From CBDEGR01 sp965237895 (lineage in GTDB: Bacteria; Acidobacteriota; Terriglobia; UBA7540; JAPUME01), in NCBI GenBank assembly GCA_965237895.1, contig CBDEGR010000002.1, positions 1,860,001-1,924,000 of the forward strand: a stretch of 64,000 nt of DNA. The letters run 5' to 3'. Position 1 is the stretch's first letter. Every line of letters starts with the position of its first letter. Below, piece by piece: positions 9,312 to 18,123 of this stretch. The translations under genes and the position numbers were made by a program. The notes beneath the pieces are model-generated. The model was given only the letters and a program-made list of their open reading frames with translations. It was not told the origin of the DNA and ran no database searches.

Positions 9312-9500
9312 CAAATTGCGTCTGTCTTCCCCCTATCGAATGGATAATTTTGGATTCGACAATCAATAAGCAACAAGGGTCTACACGGGAGCGGCGACCC
9401 TCTCGTGGGGTAATTTAAGTGTTTGGGGTGGGAACATGGTTCTCCGTAACTAAGCTATATCCGCTCCGAGTAAAAGTCAACGGGGTGGGGAAAATGCGGG

Positions 9501-9531
9501 TTGTGAAAAGACCGGGTCCGTCCTATATAAT
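9501..9531 (+). promoter_or_regulatory. Candidate promoter of the TPR gene
   Basis: A perfect TATAAT (9526-9531) lies 72 bases before the start at 9604. A TTGTGA at 9501-9506 is the best -35 match, but the spacing is 19, so the -35 may be weak or elsewhere. Confidence 0.45.
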
Positions 9532-9603
9532 GAAAATCTTCAGTCTGCGGAACTGTGCGGCCCCGATTCTGCAAAAGGCGGCCGGACAGAATGAGGCCGA
9601 CCA

Positions 9604-9948
9604 ATGGCGAATCCGGAAGCGGAAGATCAGTACTACCTGGGCATCGACAAATTCGGAGAGGACAAGCTAGACGAAGCCATCTCCCACTACCTAAAGGCGA
9701 TGGAACTTGACCCCTCCTTCACCGACGCTCTCCATGGCCTCACCCGCACCTATTTTCAAAAAGGCGACCTGGAGCAGGCGGTCGTATACGCCAAGAAGAT
9801 TTCCGAGCTTGACCCCGAAGATATACTGGCCCACACGAACCTCTCCATCTACTACCAAGAGCAAGGAAAGATTGAGGAAGCCGAAAAGGAGGCCAATAAA
9901 GCCCGGGTTCTAGGCTGGAAGCAGCAGTTGAAAGATGGGAAAGGTTGA
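9604..9948 (+). CDS. Small tetratricopeptide-repeat protein
   Basis: 114-residue soluble protein made almost wholly of TPR units: YYLGIDKFGEDKLDEAISHY, then AMELDPSFTDALHGLTRTY with QKGDLEQAV, and ELDPEDILAHTNLSIYYQEQ with GKIEEAEKEANKA. The Asp-Pro at each repeat boundary is typical. No signal peptide. TPR arrays bind protein partners; the partner is unknown and the gene is not clearly in an operon, since the next gene converges. ATG at 9604 has GAGG about ten bases upstream. Confidence 0.85.
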   Translation: MANPEAEDQYYLGIDKFGEDKLDEAISHYLKAMELDPSFTDALHGLTRTYFQKGDLEQAVVYAKKISELDPEDILAHTNLSIYYQEQGKIEEAEKEANKARVLGWKQQLKDGKG

Positions 9949-9985
9949 ACGGACCCGCTGCTGAAATTCCGATGAAGAAGGAAGC

Positions 9986-10420
9986 CTAATCAAACTGTTC
10001 GGCCAGAGTCTTAAAAAAGTTGTTCAGAACCATTCTGGCCGCTCCCTGCACCAAGCGCTGGCCGACGCTGGCGATCAACCCGCCGACTTGAATCGTTCCT
10101 CGATAGGCAATCGTCGTTTCTCCGGCCTGTTCGGAAAGCTCAATGGTTCCCTCGCCCTTGAGAAATCCCGGATTCCCTTTCCCCTCGACCGTCATGCGGT
10201 ATCTCTCCGGGGGAACTTTGTCGTGGATGGCAACCCTGCCTTGGTAGTGTCCCTTGACGGCGGCAATCCCTAACCTCAAGCGGGCTGCGTAGGCGTCCGT
10301 ACCTGAAGGCGTCAACTCTTCGCATCCGGGAAGGCACTGGGCCAGCACCTGAGGGTCCTGGAGAGCATTCCATACCGCTTGGCGAGAGGCCGTAATCTTA
10401 AAGTTTCCTTCTACATTCAT
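9986..10420 (-). CDS. coxG: CoxG-like SRPBCC carbon monoxide dehydrogenase accessory protein
   Basis: 144-residue SRPBCC-fold protein of the CoxG family (FKITASRQAVWNALQDPQV; LAQCLPGCEEL; GEGTIELSE; QRLVQGAARMVL). CoxG of CO oxidisers is reported to anchor the dehydrogenase to the membrane; homologues also accompany other molybdenum hydroxylases. It is the last gene of coxS-coxL-coxM-coxG here, 77 bp after coxM. There is no C-terminal membrane anchor: the protein ends at FFKTLAEQFD, shorter than membrane-anchored CoxG. Confidence 0.88.
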   Translation of the reverse strand: MNVEGNFKITASRQAVWNALQDPQVLAQCLPGCEELTPSGTDAYAARLRLGIAAVKGHYQGRVAIHDKVPPERYRMTVEGKGNPGFLKGEGTIELSEQAGETTIAYRGTIQVGGLIASVGQRLVQGAARMVLNNFFKTLAEQFD

Positions 10421-10497
10421 GCATGTTTAAGAGTAAACTTCCCCGCTGATTTTGCGGCCTTCGGCGGAGAAGCTAATATTAAAATGCAGTGCGCGGG

Positions 10498-11373
10498 TTA
10501 CTTTTTACCCGCCGCCCCGGCCGCCGCCCGGCTGAGGGCTCGAGCCGTCTGAACCCGGGTGAGATGCGCCCGGTAGTCCTCCGAGGCGTAGAGGTCCGAT
10601 TGGACATCCACCCCGTCCGCCACCGACTGCGCCGCCGCCTTGACGTTCTCCTTCGTCGGAGCCTTTCCCCGTAAGGCCGCTTCCACCTTCCCCGCCCGGT
10701 AAGGCTTGGCGGCAGTGCCGGTGACGCCGACGGTCACTCCGGCGCAGTTCCCCTTCGCATCCAAAGAGAGCCGCACGGCCACCCCCACGACGGCGAATCC
10801 GGAAGCCGGATGGCGGATTTTCAAGTAAGCATCTCCGGTACGTTCGCCAAGGGGGGCGACGCGAATCTCCGTCAGAATTTCGTTGGCGTGAAGCGACGTG
10901 GTCAGCATATCCACAAAAAAATCCTTCGCCGCCAGGGACCGCTCTCCGCCTTGGCTCAATGCCTTCAACTCCGCGTCCAGAGCCAGAATCGTAGCCGTCC
11001 AATCGGCGGCCGGGTCGGCATGGACTAGGCTGCCGCCGATGGTTCCCTTGTTCCGCACCTGCACGTCACCGATTTCGCCGGCTGTTTCTACCAAAAGCGG
11101 GCATTTCGCTTTCAACAGGTCGGAGGACTCCAATTGGTAGTGCGTCGCCATGGCGCCGATGGCGATCTTACCGTCCGATTCATGAATCGAGTCGAGCCCG
11201 GAAACCCGTCCCAGGTCGATCACATGCTTCGGGGCCGCCAGCCGCAGCTTCATCAGCGGCAGCAAGCTGTGCCCGCCGGCGAGAATCTTGCCGTCTTCTC
11301 CGTGCTCCTCCAGCAGAGCTACGGCCTCGGCCACAGAACTCGGGGCGTAATATTCAAACGGTTCGGGAATCAT
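10498..11373 (-). CDS. coxM: FAD-binding medium subunit of a xanthine dehydrogenase/CO dehydrogenase-family enzyme
   Basis: 291-residue flavoprotein subunit that passes electrons from the Fe-S subunit to an acceptor. FAD-binding motifs are AGGHSLLPLMK near residue 32 and the loop TIGGSLVHADPAADW (family form TIGG-AxxDP). The C-terminal CO_deh_flav domain follows from about residue 170. ATG 11373 overlaps the coxL stop as ATGA, with GGAGGA six bases upstream, so tight coupling is expected. Confidence 0.92.
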   Translation of the reverse strand: MIPEPFEYYAPSSVAEAVALLEEHGEDGKILAGGHSLLPLMKLRLAAPKHVIDLGRVSGLDSIHESDGKIAIGAMATHYQLESSDLLKAKCPLLVETAGEIGDVQVRNKGTIGGSLVHADPAADWTATILALDAELKALSQGGERSLAAKDFFVDMLTTSLHANEILTEIRVAPLGERTGDAYLKIRHPASGFAVVGVAVRLSLDAKGNCAGVTVGVTGTAAKPYRAGKVEAALRGKAPTKENVKAAAQSVADGVDVQSDLYASEDYRAHLTRVQTARALSRAAAGAAGKK

Positions 11374-13736
11374 GAGGTCCTCCTCTCCTGTATAAGACGC
11401 CAAATCTTCTCCGGTTTGAGCGGCATATCGACGTGGGTAACGCCGAACGGTTGCAGCGCGTCGACCACCGCATTCACCACCGCCGGCGTTGAGCCGATCG
11501 TGCCCGCTTCTCCAACGCCTTTGACGCCCAACGGATTCACCTCGGTCGGCGTCTCCGTGCGATCCAACTTGAACATCGGAAACCCGGTGGCGCGCGGAAT
11601 GGCGTAGTCCATTAATTCGCCGGTGATAAGCTGCCCGTTCTCGTCATAGACGTGCTCCTCCCACAGAACCTGTCCCACGCCCTGGGCGATGCCGCCGTAC
11701 ACCTGCCCTTCCACCAGCATCGGATTGATGACGCGCCCGCAGTCGTCCACCGCCGTATAGCCCGTGAGTTTCACCTGACCGGTTTCAGGGTCCACTTCGA
11801 CTTCCGCCACGTGCGCGCCGAAGGGAAATGTGAAGTTCGAAGGTTCAAAGACATGGCTCGCTTCAAGCCCCGGATCGACGCCCGGCGGGAGTTGCTTGGC
11901 GAAATAGGCCTCGCTCACAACATCCGTGAAACCGATGGATTTCTTCGCGCTTCTCTTCGAGCGGATCTTATAGTTTTCAAAGATCAAGTCCTTGGCCAAA
12001 ACTTTCAGTTTGTGTCCGGCGATCTTCGCCATCTTGGCCTTCAACTTTTCGACGGCATAGTAGACGGCGGTTCCCCCTACCGCCGTACCGCGGCTTCCGA
12101 ACGTGCCGATGCCGTACTGTACCGCGCCCGTGTCGCCGTGCACCACCGTGACGTCTTCCATGCTCACACCTAATTCCTGGGCGACGATTTGCGCGAATGA
12201 TGTCTCCTGTCCCTGGCCGTGCGGCGAGACGCCCGTCATCACGGTGATCTTTCCCGTCGGCTCCACCCGCACCGCGCCGCTCTCCCATCCGCCGGCCGCC
12301 ATGCGGCTCGAAGGCCCCATGGCGCAAATCTCCACGTAGGTGGAGAGCCCGATACCGATGTAGCAGCCTTTTTTTCTTAACTGCTCCTGCTTTTTTCGCA
12401 GCTTGGCGTAACCGACGTGATCGAGAACTTTCTTGAGCGACGCTTGATAGTTCGCGCTGTCGTAGGTGACGCCCGTCACCAGCGTCAGCGGAAAATCCTT
12501 CGGTTGGGGGAAGTTCTTCCGGCGAACAGCGGCCGGGTCCTTCCCCAGTTTTTGCGCGACCATGTCCACAACGCGCTCTATAATGTAGGTCGCCTCCGGC
12601 CGCCCGGCGCCCCGATAAGCATCCGTCGCCATCTTATTGGTGAAGACGCCGGTAAGATTGAATTCCAGGGTGCGGATGTTGTAACAGCCCAGGATCATCA
12701 GGCCGGTAAGGGTGGGAATCAGGGGCGTCAGCAATTGGAAGTACGCGCCGAGGTCGGCGACTGCATTGCATTTCAGTCCCACGATCTTCCCATCCTTCTG
12801 CGCGAAGACTTCGATGTCGCTGATTAAGTCGCGCCCGTGAATCGTCGCCTGCATGTTTTCGCGGCGCGATTCGATCCACTTGACCGGGCTGCACAGTTTC
12901 CGAGCCATATAGCCGACCAAGCCCTCTTCGGCATAAACGTTCAACTTGCTGCCGAAGCCGCCGCCGACCTCCGGCGCGACAAGCCGAACGCGCGTTTCGT
13001 CCATGCCCAGCATCAGGGAGATCTGCGTCTTGGCGAGGTGCGGAATCTGCGTCGAGGTCCAGAGGGAAAGTTGATCCTCCCCCGGTTTGTAATCGGCCAG
13101 GACGCCGCGCGGTTCGATCGCTACAGGAGCGAGCCGCTGATTGACGATCCGTTGCTGAATGACGAGCAGCGATTTCCGGTTCTTCTCAAGCTTCTTCCAA
13201 TTGCCCTCCTTCGTCTCGGTTCGGAACGCGACGTTGTTCTTAAACTTTTCGTGGATGGGCTTCGCGCCTTTCGCGATCGCCTTCTCCGGGTCCACAACTG
13301 CAGGGAGCGGATCGTAGTCGACTTCAATCCGGTCGGCCGCGTCGCGCGCCTTGTAGCGGTCCGGGGCCACCACCAAGGCCACCGGCTCGCCCACATAGCG
13401 AACCCGTCCAATCGCCAAACAGGGATGCGCAGGAACCTTCAGGTCGGGAAGTTCACTGGCGGAGGGTACGCCTCCGATCTTCCTCTGCAGGTCCTCGCCG
13501 GTAAGAACGTCCACCACGCCGGGCGAGCGGCGAGCGGCATCCGTGTCGATCGAAAGAATCTTCGCGTGTCCGTAAGGGCTGCGCAGAAAGGCCAGATGGA
13601 GAGTGTCGGGCAGGCGGATGTCGTCCACATAGTGGGCCAACCCTTGAATCAGACGCGGGTCTTCCTTCCGTTTGATCCGCGCGCCGACCCATTGCGTCCC
13701 CTTCTTTTTTGTCTTCTTTTTCGATTTCGTCGCCAT
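11370..13736 (-). CDS. coxL: Molybdopterin-binding large subunit, form II CoxL-like
   Basis: 788-residue catalytic subunit of the molybdenum hydroxylase family. The active-site loop reads AYRGAGR (373-379). This is the form II signature, not the AYxCSFR loop of proven form I CO dehydrogenase; the substrate may therefore be an aldehyde or heterocycle rather than CO. Mo-cofactor contacts include EVGGGFGSK and, near the C-terminus, GVGEAGTIGSTPA with the catalytic glutamate. A lysine-rich leader (KSKKKTKKKG) precedes the a/b hammerhead domain. It lies between coxS and coxM; the Mo-cofactor genes are 35 kb away. Confidence 0.92.
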   Translation of the reverse strand: MATKSKKKTKKKGTQWVGARIKRKEDPRLIQGLAHYVDDIRLPDTLHLAFLRSPYGHAKILSIDTDAARRSPGVVDVLTGEDLQRKIGGVPSASELPDLKVPAHPCLAIGRVRYVGEPVALVVAPDRYKARDAADRIEVDYDPLPAVVDPEKAIAKGAKPIHEKFKNNVAFRTETKEGNWKKLEKNRKSLLVIQQRIVNQRLAPVAIEPRGVLADYKPGEDQLSLWTSTQIPHLAKTQISLMLGMDETRVRLVAPEVGGGFGSKLNVYAEEGLVGYMARKLCSPVKWIESRRENMQATIHGRDLISDIEVFAQKDGKIVGLKCNAVADLGAYFQLLTPLIPTLTGLMILGCYNIRTLEFNLTGVFTNKMATDAYRGAGRPEATYIIERVVDMVAQKLGKDPAAVRRKNFPQPKDFPLTLVTGVTYDSANYQASLKKVLDHVGYAKLRKKQEQLRKKGCYIGIGLSTYVEICAMGPSSRMAAGGWESGAVRVEPTGKITVMTGVSPHGQGQETSFAQIVAQELGVSMEDVTVVHGDTGAVQYGIGTFGSRGTAVGGTAVYYAVEKLKAKMAKIAGHKLKVLAKDLIFENYKIRSKRSAKKSIGFTDVVSEAYFAKQLPPGVDPGLEASHVFEPSNFTFPFGAHVAEVEVDPETGQVKLTGYTAVDDCGRVINPMLVEGQVYGGIAQGVGQVLWEEHVYDENGQLITGELMDYAIPRATGFPMFKLDRTETPTEVNPLGVKGVGEAGTIGSTPAVVNAVVDALQPFGVTHVDMPLKPEKIWRLIQERRTS

Positions 13737-13796
13737 GAAGCTTCTCCCTTATCACTACGCGGCCCTTGTCACCGGCCCTCATCATCCGTAAGCGCG

Positions 13797-14264
13797 TTAT
13801 CCCTTTTTCGAATGGGCTGCGGCCCACTGGACGGCCTTCACGATGTTCTGATAGCCGGTGCACCGGCAAAGGTTTCCTTCGATGCTCTTGCGAATCTCTT
13901 CTTCGCTGGGACGCGGGTTCCGCTCGAGCAGTTGATAAGCCGCGATGATCATCCCCGGCGTGCAGAATCCGCACTGCAACCCGTGCTCTTCCCAAAAGCC
14001 TTGCTGGACGGGATGGAGCTTGCCGTTCGTGGCCAAGCCCTCAACAGTGAGGACCTCGACCCCGTCGGCCTGCACGGCCAGCATGGTGCAAGCCTTCACC
14101 GCCTGCCCGTTCACCAGCACCGTACAGGCGCCGCACAAGCTGGTTTCGCAGCCGATGTGCGTTCCCGTCAGCTTGGCGTGGTCGCGGATAAAGTGTGCCA
14201 GTAGGACGCGCGGCTCCACATCCTGTTCATAGGACTTTCCGTTGATCTGCATCTTTATTTTCAC
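13797..14264 (-). CDS. coxS: 2Fe-2S small subunit of the Cox-like molybdenum hydroxylase
   Basis: 155-residue iron-sulfur subunit with two [2Fe-2S] clusters. The N-terminal ferredoxin-like site is CETSLCGAC plus a distal cysteine in VKAC. The C-terminal helical site is CGFC followed by CRC (CGFCTPGM; NLCRCTGYQ). It relays electrons from the molybdenum centre to FAD in CoxM. First gene of the operon, with a promoter candidate 140 bp upstream. Confidence 0.94.
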   Translation of the reverse strand: MKIKMQINGKSYEQDVEPRVLLAHFIRDHAKLTGTHIGCETSLCGACTVLVNGQAVKACTMLAVQADGVEVLTVEGLATNGKLHPVQQGFWEEHGLQCGFCTPGMIIAAYQLLERNPRPSEEEIRKSIEGNLCRCTGYQNIVKAVQWAAAHSKKG

Positions 14265-14609
14265 GGCGGAACACTCCTCGCTGATAACTCGCGTAACCAG
14301 TTGATTATTCGGTGGTTAGGCGAAGAAAGCTGGCCGCCTGCTCCTGCGGTCTGGAGCCGGCTGCGTACCTTGTAATGTGGAGAACGATAGTTTTTCGACA
14401 GTCTAGATATACGTCGGCCCGCACCGAATGTCAACCCCCATCCGCGCACAGCGAAATTCTTTTTCAAATCGACGTCGACGTATGCAGGAGGTGGGTTGGT
14501 AGCGCGGAACCCCTCCTACACCATTTCGGCTTCGAAGGGCATGCCGTCCAGAGCTCCTAGAGCGTCGAACGGCGGATTTTGCGCTGCCGGCGAAAGTCGG
14601 ATTTGCATG
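14265..14609. other. Intergenic region upstream of coxS
   Basis: 345 bases between arsC and coxS with no believable gene. It carries a promoter-like pair on the minus strand (14406-14434). The remainder shows no hairpin followed by a T run and no repeat that I could recognise. Confidence 0.5.
14406..14434 (-). promoter_or_regulatory. Candidate promoter of the coxSLMG operon
   Basis: On the minus strand TTGACA (14434-14429), 17 bases, then TATATC (14411-14406). The -35 is a perfect match, and the leader to coxS would be roughly 135 bases. Confidence 0.5.
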
Positions 14610-15041
14610 TTAGCCTGTGGTTGGAATAAGGGATTGTAGAAGACCGGCGACTTCGGACTCCACGATGTCTCGCACTTCGCGGAAGCGATCAAGGCCCTCC
14701 CCGTAGGGGTCGGGGATCTCCCACTCCACGGTCCTGCCCCGGAAGCCGGGAAAGGTGGGGCACGCCACTTCGCAACCCATGGTTACGATCACGTCCATCT
14801 CCTTGAGCGGGATGTCTTCAAGACCCTTCGAGTAGTGCCCTTCAAGCGAGATTCCTTTTTCCGCCAGCACCGCTTCCGTCCCCTCGGCGATGCGGCCCAG
14901 CGGCGCCGAGCCGGCGCTCCAGGCCCGGACCTTTCCGTTCCCCTGGTGGTGGGCCAAGGCCTCGGCCAACTGGCTGCGGCAGGCGTTGCCGATGCAGACA
15001 AACAATACGTTCTGTTTCGCCGCCTTACTTTTCTCGTCCAT
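14610..15041 (-). CDS. ArsC-type arsenate reductase / low-molecular-weight protein tyrosine phosphatase
   Basis: 143-residue LMW-PTP fold protein. The P-loop is CIGNACRS (C-x5-R-S), with the general-acid aspartate in IPDPYG. Downstream cysteines (MGCEVACP) resemble the redox pair of thioredoxin-coupled ArsC, which favours arsenate reductase over phosphatase. The ATG lies 17 bases inside pdxT, so it is probably translated from the pdxS-pdxT message. No ars regulator or pump is nearby, which leaves the physiological role open. Confidence 0.85.
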   Translation of the reverse strand: MDEKSKAAKQNVLFVCIGNACRSQLAEALAHHQGNGKVRAWSAGSAPLGRIAEGTEAVLAEKGISLEGHYSKGLEDIPLKEMDVIVTMGCEVACPTFPGFRGRTVEWEIPDPYGEGLDRFREVRDIVESEVAGLLQSLIPTTG

Positions 15042-15642
15042 TGCCGCCGGTCACCTTTTCGACAAAGTATTCGTGAACCGTCATATCATCACTCAACTCC
15101 GGGTGAAACGTCGCACAGAGACAGTTGCCTTCTTCGACCAGAACCGGCAGCCCGTCGCATTCACCCAGTACGCGGGCTTCCGGCCCCACCCGCCGGATGA
15201 TGGGCGCACGGATGAAGACCATCTCCATCGGCTCAGTGGAAAGCGCAGGACACTGCCCCCAGCGCACCGAGCTGTCAATCTGGCGGCCGTAGGCGTTGCG
15301 GGCGACGGCGATGTCCATCAAGCCGAGCCGGTCTTGCGGGGAGTTGACCAGTTCCTTGGCCAGGAGAATCGCTCCGGCGCAGGTTCCGAAGATCGGTTTG
15401 CCGGAAGCGGCAAAGTCACGAATCGCTTCGGTCCACCTCTCTTGCGCAAAGAACTTGAGCATGGTGGTGCTCTCGCCGCCCGGCAAGATCAATCCGGACA
15501 ACCCAGAAGCGGCATTTAGTTGCTCCGGGTGCTTTACAAGGGAGTGGCGCGCGCCCAAACGGTCAAGCGCGGCGGCGTGCAGCGCAAAGTCCCCCTGGAC
15601 GGCCAGAATGCCGAGTACCGGTTTGGTCCCTTTCGTCTTCAC
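15025..15642 (-). CDS. pdxT: Pyridoxal 5'-phosphate synthase glutaminase subunit PdxT
   Basis: 205-residue class I-like glutamine amidotransferase that feeds ammonia to PdxS for deoxyxylulose-5-phosphate-independent PLP synthesis. Glutaminase motifs are LILPGGEST, the nucleophile in FGTCAGAILLA, and the His-Glu pair in TFHPE. GTG at 15642 sits eight bases after the pdxS stop and gives the normal length; a longer frame would extend into pdxS. Overlaps arsC at its 3' end. Confidence 0.95.
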   Translation of the reverse strand: MKTKGTKPVLGILAVQGDFALHAAALDRLGARHSLVKHPEQLNAASGLSGLILPGGESTTMLKFFAQERWTEAIRDFAASGKPIFGTCAGAILLAKELVNSPQDRLGLMDIAVARNAYGRQIDSSVRWGQCPALSTEPMEMVFIRAPIIRRVGPEARVLGECDGLPVLVEEGNCLCATFHPELSDDMTVHEYFVEKVTGGNGREK

Positions 15643-15650
15643 GGAAAGCC

Positions 15651-16538
15651 CTACCAGCCCCGAACCTGGAGTAGTTCCTTTTCGTCCAGCTTTTTGATGT
15701 CCAACCCAGGCATGGCTTTGCCCAGCTCTTCGGAACACTCAGCCACAATTTTCGGCTCGTTGTAGTGGGTCGTGGCCCGCACGATGGCTATGGCGCGCTT
15801 TTCCGGGTCCGTTGATTTGAAGATACCCGAACCTACGAAGACTGCCTCCGCGCCCAACTGCATCACCAAGGAAGCGTCAGCGGGGGTGGCGATTCCGCCG
15901 GCGGAAAAGTTCGGCACCGGCAAGCGTCCGTTTTCCGCCACCCACCCGACCAACTCGAACGGTGCGCCCAATTCCTTGGCGCGGCTCATCAGTTCCTCTT
16001 GGGGAGCTACCGTTAGATTCTTAATACCGCCCACGATCGCCCGCAGGTGCCGAACGGCTTCGACGATATTTCCCGAGCCTGCCTCGCCCTTGGTACGGAT
16101 CATGGCGGCTCCTTCGCCGATGCGCCGTAGCGCCTCGCCCAGGCTCCGCGCGCCGCAAACAAAGGGAACCTTGTAGGGAAGCTTATCGATATGGTGCGCC
16201 TCGTCGGCCGGGGTAAGGACTTCGCTTTCATCGATGTAGTCAACGCCCAAAGCCTCAAGTACCTGCGCTTCGGCAAAGTGGCCGATGCGGGCCTTGGCCA
16301 TGACGGGAATCGAGACGGTTTCCATGATCTGACGGATAATCTTGGTGGAAGCCATCCGCGCGACGCCCCCTTCTTTGCGGATGTCGGCCGGCACGCGCTC
16401 CAGCGCCATCACGGCTACCGCGCCTGAGTCTTCGGCGATCTTGGCCTGCTCGGCGGTGGTCACGTCCATAATGACGCCGCCTTTGAGCATCTCCGCCAAA
16501 CCTACTTTGGTTTTCATTGTCGGATCATTCGTCCACAT
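15651..16538 (-). CDS. pdxS: Pyridoxal 5'-phosphate synthase lyase subunit PdxS
   Basis: 295-residue TIM-barrel enzyme that condenses a pentose phosphate, a triose phosphate and ammonia into PLP. Family motifs include GGVIMDVTTAEQAKIAEDSG, ALERVPADIR, SIPVMAKARIGH and GEAGSGNIVEAVRH; phosphate-binding FSAGGIATPADA is intact. Normal length. First gene of pdxS-pdxT-arsC. Confidence 0.97.
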   Translation of the reverse strand: MWTNDPTMKTKVGLAEMLKGGVIMDVTTAEQAKIAEDSGAVAVMALERVPADIRKEGGVARMASTKIIRQIMETVSIPVMAKARIGHFAEAQVLEALGVDYIDESEVLTPADEAHHIDKLPYKVPFVCGARSLGEALRRIGEGAAMIRTKGEAGSGNIVEAVRHLRAIVGGIKNLTVAPQEELMSRAKELGAPFELVGWVAENGRLPVPNFSAGGIATPADASLVMQLGAEAVFVGSGIFKSTDPEKRAIAIVRATTHYNEPKIVAECSEELGKAMPGLDIKKLDEKELLQVRGW

Positions 16539-16592
16539 AGTTACCTCACATTCGTACCCTAAACTTTTTTCCGTGAATCGCGTGTTAAACGA

Positions 16593-17114
16593 CTAAACAA
16601 TCGTCCCGCGAAGTCGTGCCCGCAAAAGCCGCTGCAACACGAGGGGTGTCGCCGGATTGCACCTTACCAACATCCAGAGCGGCTCGCTGCGCCGCTTCGC
16701 CAAGCGGGCCAACAAGTCCGGCGGCGTATTCGGATGCCTTGCCACGTTCTCCCGCACAGCCGAATAAGGATAACCGGCCAGGGCACGCAGCAGACGACCC
16801 GGCGATTTCGGATGCTCGGTCAGCAACCGGGCCAGCAGAAAATCCTGTCGCGAGATTTTTGCAGCCAACCGCTCGAGTTCACGCGCCGGGGTCCTCAGGT
16901 TCCGAGCCTTTTCGATTTTTCGGTCCCAGCCCGTGTTGATGAGGTTCAGTTCGTCGGTGCGGCGCTCGATCATCCGGCGAAGGTTCGCCACTTCCTCGGC
17001 CCGGCCGTTCCCCGCGCGTCCGTTGGATGCCGTGCCGGTCCGGCGGATAAATTCCAGCACCGCTTTCAAATGCTGACGCTCGCCGAAGATGATCTGCGTG
17101 GTACGCGGCATCAT
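16593..17114 (-). CDS. Hypothetical protein with LRV-like helical repeats
   Basis: 173 residues, function unknown. The middle has a heptad-like stretch (VANLRRMIERRTDELNLI). From residue 95 a repeat of about 24 residues recurs, built on LLARLLTEHPKSPGRLLRAL, VRENVARHPNTPPDLLARLA and LVRCNPATPLVLQRLL. The N-P/H-P plus T/S-P turn resembles leucine-rich-repeat-variant (LRV) or HEAT-like helices. No cysteine cluster, signal peptide or membrane segment. It follows pdxS upstream in the same direction but with its own intergenic space. Confidence 0.6.
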   Translation of the reverse strand: MMPRTTQIIFGERQHLKAVLEFIRRTGTASNGRAGNGRAEEVANLRRMIERRTDELNLINTGWDRKIEKARNLRTPARELERLAAKISRQDFLLARLLTEHPKSPGRLLRALAGYPYSAVRENVARHPNTPPDLLARLAKRRSEPLWMLVRCNPATPLVLQRLLRARLRGTIV

Positions 17115-17264
17115 TCGTCGAGTCTGGCGTTGCGTCTTTCAGGCGTAGGGACTCTTTTTTCTTACTACCGTAGGGCGACTCACCGTACGGCCTCCGGGGG
17201 GAATTTTCTCCTGCAAAGACTTAGCATAGCACCTTCGTGCTGTTGCCTCAATCAGACCCGATCT

Positions 17265-17954
17265 TTAAAGGCCGCGAAGAAAGGGGTTGCCCTCGCGTTC
17301 TTGTCCGATGGTGGTCTCCTCGCCGTGTCCGGGATAGATCGGGAGGGCGTCGTCAAAGACCAGCAGGCGGCCCCGGATGGAGCGCATGATCTCGTCGGAG
17401 GAACCTCCCCACAGGTCCGTCCGTCCGATACTGCCGTTAAACAGAGTATCGCCGCTGAAGATTCGTTGGTGTTCGCCCGGCATGTGGAGACAGACGCTGC
17501 CGGGCGAGTGGCCCGGCGTATGGAGCACGTCGAGCTTTATGCCGCCGCACCGCAGGGTCTGCCCCTCCTTGAGAAATTGATCCACCTCGACGCTTCCCGG
17601 TACCGGCACGCCGAGCCAGGCCGCCTGTTGAGCCAAGTGCTGATAGAGAAAGAGGTCCTCTTCGTGGAGCATCACGGCCGCATCATGATCGCTCTCCCGC
17701 TTCAGCTTCTCAATGCCACCGACGTGGTCGATGTGGGCGTGGGTGGCGATGAGCAATTTCACTTTGAGTTTGTGCCGCTCCAAAATTTCCCGTACCTGCT
17801 CGATGTCGTCGCCCGGGTCGATGACGACGGCTTCGCCGGTCTCTTCATCGCCCAGAATGGAGCAATTGCAGAACAGCACGCCGACGGGAATAACTTCATG
17901 AATCACAGAGATTTTCCACTTCTGCCCCGGCCGTAAATTGCCGGTGCGTAACAT
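17265..17954 (-). CDS. Metallo-beta-lactamase-fold hydrolase (YcbL/glyoxalase II-like)
   Basis: 229-residue MBL-fold enzyme. Metal-binding motif THAHIDHVGG, followed by the HTPGHSPGS histidine, SGDTLF aspartate and a final YPGHGEETT histidine, give a full binuclear site. Closest in layout to YcbL-type hydroxyacylglutathione hydrolase-like proteins; the C-terminal glutathione domain of true GloB is absent, so the substrate is open. ATG at 17954 was chosen, but a GTG 16 codons in matches where many homologues begin. Confidence 0.85.
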   Translation of the reverse strand: MLRTGNLRPGQKWKISVIHEVIPVGVLFCNCSILGDEETGEAVVIDPGDDIEQVREILERHKLKVKLLIATHAHIDHVGGIEKLKRESDHDAAVMLHEEDLFLYQHLAQQAAWLGVPVPGSVEVDQFLKEGQTLRCGGIKLDVLHTPGHSPGSVCLHMPGEHQRIFSGDTLFNGSIGRTDLWGGSSDEIMRSIRGRLLVFDDALPIYPGHGEETTIGQEREGNPFLRGL

Positions 17955-18011
17955 ATGGAAAATTATGGGGATATCCGATCAAAACGTCAAATGAGCAGCC
18001 GTCTTTTCGGC

Positions 18012-18040
18012 TTGAAACCCCGTTTCCAGACCTGTTATTT
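18012..18040 (+). promoter_or_regulatory. Candidate promoter of smpB
   Basis: TTGAAA (18012-18017), 17 bases, TTATTT (18035-18040). The SmpB ATG follows at 18124. Confidence 0.4.
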
Positions 18041-18123
18041 TAGCAGGCCCCTATGCTAGGATGAAGTGCTCAAAGGGAATTTTGAATCCTAGCGGGAACA
18101 CCTGGGGGAGGCAAAGTGAGGCG

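Noticed and set aside
12837..14204. 455-residue open frame on the plus strand
   Set aside because: Antisense to coxL and coxS across a gene boundary; a product of high GC at third positions.
16734..17936. 400-residue open frame on the plus strand
   Set aside because: Antisense to two minus-strand genes, one with a full metallo-beta-lactamase site.
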